From Limonium bicolor (lineage: Eukaryota > Streptophyta > Magnoliopsida > Caryophyllales > Plumbaginaceae), in assembly GCA_023374045.1 (NCBI GenBank), contig CM041777.1, positions 110,201,588 to 110,265,587 on the forward strand: a stretch of 64,000 nt of DNA, written 5' to 3'. The translations under genes were made by a program, and so were the position numbers. The notes under the pieces were generated by a model. That model ran no database searches and had not been told where the DNA came from. It saw nothing but the letters and a program-made list of their open reading frames with translations. Shown here in pieces: positions 34,022-45,213 of this stretch (within the stretch, counting starts at the first letter, position 1; each line of letters begins with the position of its first letter).

Positions 34022-36808
34022 CTTTTTGTAACACCCCTCTTGGTAATCACATCTCGCAACGGAAGTATAACAGTAAATATCCTTACACGGGTGTCACATA
34101 CAATTACTCGCCCATGCGAGTAAAGAAGCAGAAACGAAATATAGTAATTAATAACGATAATAATAAAACTCCACAGTGATAACGAGATACCATCCTATAC
34201 ATCATGCTAAGTCCAAAATCATACCGACGACAAGTGAGCGTCTAACCGTTCCCAAATATATACAACATCGTCATAGTGTGAACTAAAGTCTACATAATAC
34301 AGTACGAAGTCTCGTGCGGTAATAAAAAACAAAATCCCTATCTACCCAGGTCCCACACTTCGGCTTCAGCGTGATCAACAACCTGCAAAACGCCGTGGAG
34401 GCTCAATGATAAACGCTGAGTATGATAGGTATGTATTTGGACCCTATTGGTCGCTTAAGTCGTTATAACCGTCTTTGCATTAGATTTGTTACATGTTGTA
34501 CCGGTTTACAATGTATAATGAATACTGTAAAAGACATAATTAAACACACAACATTCACTACAATACACACTCATCATTTATATCAACAGGGAATAAATTT
34601 GAATGCGGTAGAACGCGCAATCACTTTTAATGATCGATATACATTATTACAACCGACCTCTCAAGCCCTCACATACCATCGTATTATAATTAACACTATT
34701 GGGTGTCAAGTTAGGTCAACCCGAAATAACTCACATGGACATTTGTCCCACGTACACACAAAGGTGCTCATCATGCCAAGGATCAGGAGATCCCGGGACT
34801 TTCACTTTTCCTTTTTAAAGGCGCCCTTAAATGGCCGGAGCCTGGTACCAATAGTAGTACACTCTGCCTGGCGATCTATGTAGGTTCATCAGGATTTAAC
34901 AAAAGAAAACCCGATCTGGGTGTTAACTCTAGTGATCACTATGCTCAACCAATAGCCAATGACTAAATAGGTTTATATATCAACATACTCACCAACTGTC
35001 CATCACTTGATTAATTTTAATCAATTACCTAAAGTACAGTCTTAGGTCTGGAGAATTCATTTATTACTTAGCTGCCGTGAGGGTCTTATGCATACCTAGA
35101 AATAATCTAGGTCGTATTCATGTTTGAGATCCATGCTCTAGAGACCGACATAGTCGTGTCTCGTACCTAAGTGTTTTACTTAGGTTAATATGTATATATT
35201 TATACTAAGTGTATTATATTAAGTAACAACAGTGTCATCACATTGCTTGTATGTGTATGTTTGTATAAGCCGATCTATAGTCGACGTAATATTAGTTCGA
35301 AAGGACGTTCACGTACAATAGTAATAATGCGATAATAGCAAACAGATATAAGGTTCAAACCACACATACATGCATATAGCACACATAAAATTGTTAAAAC
35401 AAATCAATATCGTCAGAACCCGAGGAAGCCCTCAGGACAATTCAGACCAAAAGTGTTCACATACCGTACACCACAGACCAATGATGCGCAAAACCCTAAG
35501 CTCGTCTAGCGCCTTTGTCTAACGTACGAATTAATATTAATATCACTATGAGTCAATCCACATGACTAATTAAACTTGGTATTTCTGAATAACGCTAATA
35601 ATCCTGACATTTCATCCCCGAATTTCAACAATTAGTTGGTTCGGATTTTCGTTACGTTAAACTCGTTACTCGTAGTAATTACTAACGTTCGGGTTTAACT
35701 AAATAAGTCGGTTTATATAAAACGTCATAGTTCGTAGTATCTCCCAATGTTGGGATTTATACCATTATATCCCATGATTTATAAGTATACAGATATACAT
35801 CTATGTTCAAACTTATGTATATAATCTAACCAAATCGGTTGCACATAGAAGTAATATTTATTACCTATAGTTGCATGTATACATGCAACGTTAATTCATA
35901 TGATATTGCCATTTCATTATTCATTTTTATACATTGTATTATACAACTCATTAACATTGTAACAAGTTACATTTAAATTCAAAACCTTACAACTTTATAG
36001 TTTATAAACTATACCAACGTAATAACACTCACTTACCATTTAATATTATATGGTTTCCAACCATACTATATAATTGTTTATACATGTATAGCTTGCGCAT
36101 TATATATATATATACTTAAGTTTCATGTATTATAAAATCCTCATATTATATGTTACATTTTATCATCTTATATGAGATGATTATTCTCATTAATTGTATT
36201 ATATTGTACAACTTATATTAAGGTTTCTATCTTAATATTATGTAACACTTATGTTATATAACAACAACTCCTAAGGTTTATTTATTATACACCTTAGTTT
36301 ATAATTCCCATTTATTCATTACTTGTCACATTATTTCATGTGCATATTATTAATTGTACTAGTTCCATTTTAATCACATTAATATTATATAGTTATTATA
36401 ACATTTATAACATTATAGACTATAGTCTAAAAATTCATTTCTTAACACCTAATATTTGCGCAATAGTCCATAAGTCACATAAATTATATTTTGACTCCAT
36501 GTCTTATACAACATTACAATTTATATCCTTATATCATATAGTATGATATTTTTATTTCATTATTATTTTAACCTATAGTTTTATAAAAACTATTTTAATT
36601 GCCAAGAAGGCACTAATAACATAAGTCTGATTTTATCAACCTCCCGTACTTTTCTATTATTACAATATTGCCACCTATTTTATACAATGATATATATCAT
36701 ATATTATAACATCTTAAACTTTATGACAAATATAACCTATTGTTTTTAATACCAAAAATTTCTGAACATACCCTATGGTCTGTTTTAATTTATTTCTCAG
36801 CCTACTAA

Positions 36809-37824
36809 TGTAGGATCGGATGGCTGACTCAAACCAACTCAAGGTGTTACTCTGTGAGATGGCTTGACTCAATCGAACTTACACTTGAGACGTAGAAACA
36901 CTTAGTCGAACTAAGTGCATGGAAGCAGTTGCTCAAGGTAGTAAAGTAAGAGAGACTTAGAGGCGCTAAATGGATTAACACTCGAAAGGTAGAGGGACTC
37001 TGTGAAACTTAGCAGGATACACAATATAAGTTATTTTATTTCTTGGTCAAACAAAACAACTTATAATGCCCACTCAGCAGATGAGATCTACTTCATGGTT
37101 TTCACTCACTCACCCAATACAATCTCTGATCAGCTCAATCATAAGTGTAGTGAAAACTAGGTCCTAGCTAGAATGACTCTGTCGATATACACAACGAATC
37201 TAGTACTTATCTCTCTCTTTCTCTCTCTCAAAAATAGGCGAAGCTTTCTTTAACAAATGCTCTGAATGATTCTCCCTGGAAAGCTGCGATTAGAAACGAA
37301 ATGACAAGTCTCTTATATAGTTGTTTGGATCTGAACGTTGGAGAGAGTCTGTTTCCGAAATTCCAGGACCAACGACTCTTTCCTTGAATTTCAGAAGTTG
37401 GAGCCAAATTTCGGAAGCTGGAGCCAAGTCTTCTGATTAGTGCCACCTTGAGATAATTTTGGTCCAAGTCTGAACGTTGATGACCGTTGTAAGTAAATGT
37501 AGTTGCTTTACGTGTCGCTCCTTAATTTTTCGTAACTGCTGACGGACTCTCTCGAATTATAAGAAAGTCAAAGCTTTGGATTATGCTCACATTTTGCATG
37601 AATTTCAGCCCAGGATGATAGTTGGTGACTGTTATGGTGTGTAGACTTGACCCTTGAATTTTGTAACTGATTGATGAATTCACATGGATGGACTCCCTCG
37701 CCTCTTTCGTTAAGGACAAGAGACTCTTCATCTTTCAAGGTTGACTGACTCTGTCTTTTTTTGAGAAGTGTGATTAACTCATTGATCTGGTTGACTATCT
37801 CAGCAACACCTTCATACTCCAACA
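36809..37824 (-). repeat. 3' LTR of copia element C
   Basis: Matches 40730-41735 over its length with some substitutions and small indels. It starts TGTTGGAGTATGAAGG on the minus strand at 37824 and ends CGATCCTACA at 36809. A CT-rich run (CTCTCTCTTTCTCTCTCTC) lies at about 37211-37229. Confidence 0.92.
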
Positions 37825-38799
37825 GTTTATCCTTGTTGTTGATGAGCAAAACTATTTTTGTGAATCCCGAATGAGTCATCTGCAAAAACAGATAAGAGCA
37901 AAAAATTTTGGGGAACCGACCCTGTCCCAGTTCCCCCTTAATTACACATAATAGATTGAGTAACTCTGTTAGAGTTCCCCTTGAATCGATGAGCACAATT
38001 TGGCAAACCACAACCTATTAAGAAGAGATTGGAATAAGGGATTGACTAAGTTAAGAAAACTGCAACCAACAATGATCTATACCAACAAGTAAAAACGAAA
38101 CAGATATCCAAACTTCACCTAAGACCTAGTCGCACAGAGACAAGTCAATCCAGAACATAACCAAGTGACCCGTTCATAGAGAGACGAGATTCACTACTTC
38201 CCCCTTTTTGCTATCATCAGTAAGGGAACTTTGCAACAGAGTCTAAGTCAATCCATACATTAAAAACAAATAGACTGTATCCATAATGCAAACATACTCA
38301 TGGACGACAGGGGCAAGAAGTATTGTCATATTTCACACATACCTTTCATTGCCACATACTCACCCAACTTGTAAGATCCCTGTTGCATTGCATTTATAGT
38401 TTTGAAGACTTTATAGCTCTATATTTGCAATTCCATAGATTTTAACAAGTTAAGCACACAAGGATTGTCCTCCATCCCCTATAATTTTCTCTCCACCCAT
38501 GTAACAAGCTTTGGGTCAACTTTCCCAGGTTTCACCCTTAGGAAGTTAGGTGATGAAGCACCCTTAAAGGCTTAATAACCGAGTGGACGAGGTCCGTTTT
38601 GGTTAAGGAAAACAAGTTAGCGAAGTACCTTGCCTTTGTCCCTCTCTCCCCTTTTTTGTTTTTTTCTTTCTTTTTTATATGAAAGCCGCTAAGGACACAA
38701 AGAATACATAGTCTATCAATATGAGAACACGGATTGACTCAAACAGTATGCAAACAACACCTACTAATTATTACAGCTAAGGGAGGAGAGAGACTCCGT
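37825..38799 (-). other. 3' non-coding region of copia element C
   Basis: The minus strand carries purine-rich tracts such as AAAAAGGGGGAAGTAG (about 38215) and TAAGGGGGAACTGG (about 37930), as in the 3' regions of Sirevirus-like copia elements. No protein motif was recognised. Confidence 0.5.
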
Positions 38800-39260
38800 C
38801 TTACGTTGATTGAGTCATTCCGATTGCTGAACAAGAGTACCTCGAATCTGGTGGTAGGAAGAGGCTTGGCAAAGATATCTGCTAGCTGATCCTCTATTGG
38901 AACAAACTCAGTTGAATTAGCTTTTTCTCAACACAGTCCTCAAGAAATGGAAACGTATTTCAATGTGTCTGGTTCTCAAATGTTGGACTAGGTTTCAGAG
39001 ATTTTAAATGCGTAATTGTTATAACACAGAAAATACCAATTGATCTTAGTAAAATTTTGCTTTGTAGAGGACCAGAGACTAAGCATAGACAAAGGAATTG
39101 TGCTTTGCTATATGTACTCTTTCGATCATGGAGGGAATCTGTCCAGTCAAAGTCACTAAAACTAGATAAAGTAACGAAGGTACCATAGATGAAGTTGGCT
39201 GATTCCTTTTAAGTTCAAAATCGTTCGCTTGACCGCCTTGAGATGGGACTATTTGGGTGT
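38800..39260 (-). pseudogene. Element C: end of RT and RNase H (copia)
   Basis: On the minus strand, in shifting frames, are a HLKAVKRTI-like segment, SDFDWTDSLHDRKST (RNase H start with Asp residues), RTRHIEIRFHFLR, and DQLADIFAKPLPTTRFEVLL followed by SNRNDSINVRR. This order is the C-terminal half of a Ty1/copia polyprotein. Several frame changes and stops are present. Confidence 0.82.
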
Positions 39261-39479
39261 GCTCTGACTTGAAAGCGACATTAGACAGACTTGGTCGTCA
39301 GAATGATGGCATTTAGACACTTCTTGTACTATTTCCTTCTTTACGTCCTGTGGCTTCTAGATATTTTGTACGTTCGTAAAAACTTGCAATTGACAGATGA
39401 GAAAAGTACTAAATTGAAAATTTCACAAATTTGAAAAATGCATAACAGACTATGTTGAAGTCCAGTGACCAGATGGACT

Positions 39480-39700
39480 CCATCTACCTTAAACTTGGAG
39501 GGGTTACCTACGAGCCAACTCCCACGATTTCACCTTGGTTGTTGTTTCCAAAGGTGACCTTACCTCCTTTGTAGGATGAAAGCGAGCTGAATTTGTTGGG
39601 ATCTCCAGTCACGTGTCTGGAGCACCCACTTCCAAGTACACATAGTCCATCTTCACGCTCGACTTTCCCCTGCAAAAAAATCACTTAGTAGTTTTGGGAA
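39480..39700 (-). pseudogene. Element C: copia protease remnant
   Basis: The minus strand reads LGSGCSRHVTGDPNKFSSL and then GGKVTFGNNNQGEIVGVGS. In copia proteases the first motif is DSGCSRHMTG; here the catalytic Asp is Gly, so the protease is inactive. Integrase, which normally follows, is not seen. Confidence 0.82.
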
Positions 39701-39720
39701 CCTAAATATACTTGGGGTCC

Positions 39721-40714
39721 CCTTTTTGAACCAGATTTTTTCAGCTTTTCTTGTACCTCAAGGATAAGATTGAGTCGCTTGATATTAAATGACATCCTTG
39801 TGAACTTTTCACAGGCACTATCTCGATGTCCAGACATCCGCAATAACCACCAATCTTGGTGAGGGGAAGGCTAACATACTTTTGTTGTCCTTTCCACCAA
39901 GATTCAAATGTCTTTTTGTTGTTGGCGCTTGGGTTTATTGTTGGATTTGGAAATGTTTTTCGGAATATCGAATTTACATTTATGCCACATGGGGCTTGAA
40001 TTGAGTGGATCCAACTCCAGATCGTATATTGACTATCTCTTGGGAGAGTTTTTCACTTTCTTTCGTAGATTATCACGATCTTGACTAACTTCCTTGATCT
40101 TGGAGTTGGCCCACCCAGGCAATTCGGATGGAGTGACCTGCTTGATGAAATTGACTGGTTTGAGAGAGAGTGCATGTTCCTTTTCTTTCAGTTTTCGAGT
40201 GGTTGCTCAACAAAAGTGCTTAGAGAGATAACTTGAGATTCTAAACTATTTAACTAATTCTGCAAAGAACAACACTTGTCAGCGAAAACAGTAGATCCCT
40301 TTTGAGAGAGTCAATATGAGTGAGCGACTCCTCTTGTTCCCTTTGGTTAGATTCAGTAAGACTCTTGGTTTTGTTGAGCTCCTTTTTAAGGGAGTCAACA
40401 TGACGCCGAGAGTCTTGCAGATCTAATCTAAGTGAGCAGGAATAGTCTTATGCTCCTCAGCTCATCTCTTAGAGCATACATAACTTTTTGAGATCTCAAG
40501 TTCCTCAATTAACTCGGAGATTTTTCTATTAAGATCAGCTTTAAGAGAGTTAGTTTCAAAAGCCATTTTAGCAATCAAGTCATAAAACCCATAGGAGATA
40601 TACGGTAAAGGTCTGTCTCTAAATGAGATCTCGTTACCTCCCCGTGTTGTCGGGAATCATGGAATGAGTCTGGTCATGTGCCATGTCATCTTGATTGGAA
40701 TGTCAGCTAAACGA
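39721..40714 (-). pseudogene. Element C: gag-like region with coiled-coil segments
   Basis: The minus strand shows charged, heptad-like stretches such as ELNKTKSLTESNQREQEESL and DSLKRDLLF, typical of the gag-linked coiled coil of Sirevirus-like copia elements. Stops and frame changes are many. The assignment rests on composition and on position between primer site and protease. Confidence 0.6.
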
Positions 40715-40727
40715 GGCTCTGATACCA
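40715..40727 (-). promoter_or_regulatory. Primer-binding site of copia element C
   Basis: On the minus strand TGGTATCAGAGCC, complementary to initiator-Met tRNA, lies two bases after the 5' LTR end (CCTACA). It fixes the orientation of element C. Confidence 0.9.
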
Positions 40728-40729
40728 CA

Positions 40730-41735
40730 TGTAGGATCGGATGGCTGACTCAAACCAACTCAAGGTGTTACTCTGTGAGATGGTTTGACTCAATCGAACT
40801 TACACTTGAGACGTAGAAATACTTAGTCGAACTAAGTGCGAGGAAGCAGTTGCTCAAGGTAGTAAAGTAAGAGAGACTTAGAGGAGCTAAATGGATTAAC
40901 ACTCGAAAGTAGAGGGACTCTGTGAAACTTAGCAGATACACAATATAAGTTATTTTATTTCTTGGTCAAAACAAAACAACTTATAATGCCCACTCAGTAG
41001 ATGAGATCTACTTTGTGGTTTTCACTCACTCACTTAATACAATCTCTGATCAGCTCAATGATAAGTGTAGTGAAAACTAGGTCCTACCTAGAATGACTCT
41101 GTCGATATACACAAATGAATCTAGTACTTCTCTCTCTCTCTTTCTTTCTCTCTCTCTAAAATAGGTGAAGCTTTCTTTAAACAAATGCTCTGAATGATTC
41201 TCTCTGGAAAGTTACGATTAGAAACGAAATGACAAGTCGCATATATAGTTGTTTGGATCTGAATGTTGGAGAGAGTCTGTTTCTGAAATTCCAGGGACCA
41301 GCGACTCTTTCCTTGAATTTCGGAAGCTGGAGCCGAGTCTTCTGATTAGTGCCACCTTGAGAGAATTTTGGTCCAAGTCTGAACGTTGATGACCGTTGTA
41401 AGTCAATGTAGTTGCTGTACTTGCTCCTTAATTTTCGCAACTGACCGACGGACTCTCTCGAATTATCAGAAAGTCAAGGCTTTGGATTATGCTCACATTT
41501 TGCATGAATTTCGGCCCAAGGATGATAGTTGATGATTGTTATGGTTTAGTGGACGTTGCCCTTGAATTTTGTAACTGATTGATGAATTCACATGGATGGA
41601 CTCTCTCGCTCTTTCGTTAAGGACAGAGAGACTCATTCAATCTTTCAAGGTTGACTGACTCTGTCTTGTTTTGAGAAGTGTGATTTACTCGTTTGATCTG
41701 GTTGACTATCTCAGCAACACCTTCATACTCCAGCA
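40730..41735 (-). repeat. 5' LTR of copia element C
   Basis: Starts TGCTGGAGTATGAAGG at 41735 on the minus strand and ends CGATCCTACA at 40730. Pairs with 36809-37824. Flanked by ACTAA at 41736-41740. Confidence 0.92.
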
Positions 41736-44111
41736 ACTAACTTTCTATTTACGAATTGACCGTGATTTATAACATATACTTTCTAATGTCATTATAACTA
41801 TATATTATACACTTTTCTTATATTTCTAAAAATCACCAAACTTTACTAACATGTATAATCTGTTATATTATCTAATTTAACCCAAAAATTTTGGAAATTT
41901 TCATTCCTGCCCCATTAGTTTTGTAAATTCAACATTTAACTCCTAATCTTAATATAAGGTCACAAATTTATTACTTATGACATAAATTTTGGTCAAAGCC
42001 CCTAATGTGGTCAATATTGACCTATAAGCTGCCGGTTTAACCCTAAGTTTTAGTAATTACGGTTTTGACCCGTATTTTCCAGAAAATACATTTTTAGCCC
42101 TTAACTTAATAAAACTTCATAAAATTCATTTAAATAGCTTTTGAAGCCTAACTTTCGGTTAATATTATGTTTAGCCCCCAAATTTCATTTTAATTATGCT
42201 TTAACCCCCATCTATACTCGGTAATATTTATATGGACTTAAAACTGGATTAAACTTGATGTAACATAAACTAAAATAACCTAAAGTACATGACCTTATTA
42301 CAAACATTAACATAAGATAAATATTACATATAAATGTCACACATGACATATTTTGGTCACGACTTTTATTATTTTTACCCATGTATGTTTATAAATTGCT
42401 TTTAAACCATTTAAATTATCCTTATGACATTATAAGTCATTTATATGCTAATCAAGCTAACCAAAATGTTAATTAACATCTTGATATATAGTTAGGTCAT
42501 ATAAAACCTTATAACTCCACGGCTTGATTTATTTTTCAACAAAAATGACATAAAACCTTAAATAACTTAGGAATAAGTTTACTTACATAATTTTGAGTAA
42601 CAAAATCAGCCAAGCACGCTTAATAGCTCATGGCCTAATTTTTAAACAAGCTTAAGTTAGTTTTTGAACATAAACTCACATATAACCTTGATTAGTATAT
42701 CATTTAGGTAGTGATTTAGCTTACTTTGACAAGTTTACACTTAGGGTTGATTTCCACAACTTTAGGCAGAATTTTTCCAAGGTTCCAAGCATATTTCACC
42801 AGCATATTTGCAAGGAAAAAGGACATGTGTTAGTCTTGTGATATTAATAACTAGTTACGGTATAATATAAGCCTAAAATGTCATGATTTTTACCTTGGTT
42901 TGTAGAGAGGGTTTAGTGGCGTTATCACCTGATTTTTAAAGTACAAAAAGAGTGTAATAAGTTAGATAACACAACCGCATAACATAAGGTAGGAAAGAGC
43001 TAGGGTTTACCTTGTGAAAACGGCTTTTAATGGTGTTTTTAGCACCAAATCGGTCAAGACTTGAAGAGACTGATATATCTACTGAAATAGTATGTAAATA
43101 GGAGGAAAATAAGCTTAAGGAACTCAAGAACAAAACCAGAAATGAAGAGAAGAAGGAGTTAAAAGCTTAAAGCATGTTTTTACCTTATATGTTACTTAAG
43201 CCTAACATCCCTTCTCCTTTGGATTTTCAGACAAAAAACTCCCCTTATTTGCTACCCAAATCGGGCTGGAGGAGTGTATGGCATGGGATTAGTTTGCAGC
43301 AATGGAAAGAAGAAAAAGAGGAAGATAATGGTGATTTCCATGCTTTAAAATCTTACCTAGTTCAAGATGTATTGTCTTGGAAGCTGGCTTCTTCTCACGC
43401 CAAGGAGGAAGAAAAGGGAGGGTTTGGAGTGGATAATCTCGGCTAGGAGATGGTAATGAGAGGAGAGAGTGAATTTTGGCTTTTTAAAGTAAGATAAGAT
43501 TAAGAATTGAATAGTTATGTGATGAGTCACTTAGGAGATATTTTGGAGATTGCTTAAGGGAGGGGAAACCTCCTAATATTCCTCCCAAAGATTGTCAAGG
43601 TCAAGGAGTAAGTATTTACCATTGACTAGATTAGGTAATTAAGTGTTAATTTTTCACTATTTGAGTACTATTCATATTTTGTTACACAAATTTCTTATTT
43701 TTTTCAAAAACTTTGAATTAGACATTCTAATGCGGTACATTATGTCACATTAGTATACTTAAGGGTAATCAATGCCCTAAAACCAAACAAAACTCATTTT
43801 GAAGACAATCTCTCAAAAATGTGCTTTAAGGAGTTTTAAATCACATTTTGTGTCTTAACGGATTTTTGAGCTTGGCTTTCTTTGGTAGTGGTTTTATTAT
43901 GTTCATTGATGAGTTATAATGCTTAAGAATTAAATTTGGGTCCTAAGGAGTTCATTTGGGCACATATTTGTCCTAAATGGTCAAAGGGTGTAAGTTCTTG
44001 TTTTATGATGACCATTATTGTCTTTAATTTATTTTTAAGGCATGTTTAGGCCTTAATTTATTTGATTATATGTTTAATCAAGGTTTAATTATTTAGGGGT
44101 ATTTCATCAGT

Positions 44112-45062
44112 ACTACGCCTTGTCCATCGGGTTGTTGGACTTCGTCTCAGGCATTTTGTATTCAGAAACCTGGAAGGTGGAGAAGTTCAGAGGTGGGCTG
44201 AAGTAGGAAGCCATGGGTGCTGCTCTGTATCCCACAGTTCAGGTATATTTATTAAATGGTTTGTACATTGTGATTTAATTTATTTAATCCAAGTGTCGAA
44301 AAACTCATGAATTCATTATAGGAGTGCTTTGACGCGGCTTCTCGGACCGAGCTGTTGGTAAACAGCCGGGATGACACCTAGGGGAAGAAGCATAAGGCCC
44401 TAGAGAAGGAGGCTCAGGTTGTGACTGTAGGCAGCGGCAGCAAGGGCGGGAAGTAAGAACCATTTTAAATAAGTTATATTACTCTGCTTGATGTGTGCTT
44501 TTATATATGCAACTCCTAACTCTTTGACGATAACAGGAAGAAGAAGTTCTTCTCCTGGAAGGAAAAAGAAGAAGGAGTAGGCTAGTCAGAAGGGCAAGGA
44601 GAAGGTTCCGCAGCTGACCAGACCTACCTACGATGCCCAGCTTCTTAGATCTGCACCCCAAGGGTAAGCGGTCTAACCTCATGAATAAGTTGTGAATTAA
44701 ATATCAAATACTTGTCCATTTATTAATCCAATCATTGTGTTGTAATAGGTTCTGCACCTCAGCACCACTTTCATTGCAAGCGATGTGGTAATGACCACCC
44801 GGGTGTAGACTGCGTTGGGCAAGCAATGGACTGCCATCATTGCGGGAGGAAGGGTCACCGGTCTTTCGGGTGCTTCGTGAACCTGGAGAGCCGAGTGTAC
44901 CATGCAGCTAAGGGCACTCAGAGCGCAGCGTCTGGTGGAGCTGGAGCTCGAGGTGACCAGAAGGGGCAGCCATCCACTAGCCCGAAGGGGCAGCAGCAGA
45001 CCCAAAAGATGAGCCTACCGGGCAACAGGACACTGAATGTAACGAAGCTGCGGGCACTGGTA
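44112..45062 (+). pseudogene. Element A gag, continued: four exon-like blocks and zinc knuckle
   Basis: The capsid frame resumes after the TCAGT duplication with YYALSIGLLDFV and VEKFRGGLK, as in element B. Coding similarity then breaks at three GT-AG gaps: 44243-44321 (79 bp), 44453-44536 (84 bp) and 44664-44748 (85 bp). Blocks between them read ECFDAASRTELLVNSRDD (exon 2), a KKKFFSWKEK region with a frame change and then DAQLLRSAPQ (exon 3), and HCKRCGNDHPGVDC followed by CHHCGRKGHRSFGC (exon 4, double zinc knuckle). Gap positions and phases match element B, except that an indel near the end of exon 3 shifts the frame. The last block ends at CTG before GTATGAGT, a good splice donor. Stops at LK*EA, DT*GK and a TAG in exon 3 make it a pseudogene. 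Confidence 0.87.
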
Positions 45063-45213
45063 TGAGTACACAACACAATGAAGGTTAGCTTGCAAACCTT
45101 GAACCATTGTATGAAAGCATGACTAAGTGTTAAACGCTTTATCTTAGCATGCATGCGTGATTTAAATACCGCTTAAACAACGACTTACTTAGGAAACCTT
45201 TCATATCTCTTAG
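45063..45213 (+). other. Probable intron between gag and the AlkB domain in element A
   Basis: A donor-like GTATGAGT at 45059-45066 and an acceptor-like CATATCTCTTAG ending near 45213 bracket about 150 bp that have stops in all frames. Element B has a related non-coding stretch of similar length at the same place. Splicing here could fuse gag to the AlkB domain. The reading phase across this junction is not clean in A, so the exact borders are uncertain. Confidence 0.5.

Larger units (their letters stand above)
36809..41735 (-). mobile_element. Element C: copia retrotransposon, internally deleted
   Basis: A 4,927-bp insertion with perfect duplication ACTAA at 36804-36808 and 41736-41740 in the 5' LTR of B. 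LTRs of about 1.0 kb (36809-37824 and 40730-41735) begin TGYTGGAGTATGAAGG and end GATCCTACA on the minus strand. A Met-type primer site adjoins the right LTR. The 2.9-kb interior holds a gag/coiled-coil part, a protease and the end of RT/RNase H, but integrase and most of RT are missing. It is therefore a deletion derivative. Confidence 0.92.
22197..44106 (-). mobile_element. Element B: AlkB-bearing Tekay/Del-like chromovirus
   Basis: A 21.9-kb minus-strand insertion with perfect target duplication TCAGT at 22192-22196 and 44107-44111, lying in the gag gene of A. The 5' LTR is on the right (34027-44106, itself split by copia element C) and the 3' LTR on the left (22197-27368). Reading leftward: primer site (34021-34010), gag with three introns (33793 to about 32331), AlkB-type domain (about 32150-31443), protease, RT, RNase H, integrase, chromodomain (to 27957) and polypurine tract. 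LTR copies differ visibly, mostly by transitions, so the insertion is old. Reading frames are longer than in A but still interrupted. Confidence 0.93.
34027..44106 (-). repeat. 5' LTR of element B, split by copia element C
   Basis: The left part (34027-36808) and the right part (41741-44106) together match the 3' LTR at 22197-27368, with the copia element C and one ACTAA duplication removed. Reconstructed length is about 5,150 bp against 5,172 bp for the other copy. Differences between the two are frequent and mostly C/T or G/A. Confidence 0.9.

Noticed and set aside
34422..34883. 153-codon plus-strand open frame
   Set aside because: It lies inside the 5' LTR of B, and the matching part of the other LTR (22600-23013) has stops. 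No domain is visible.
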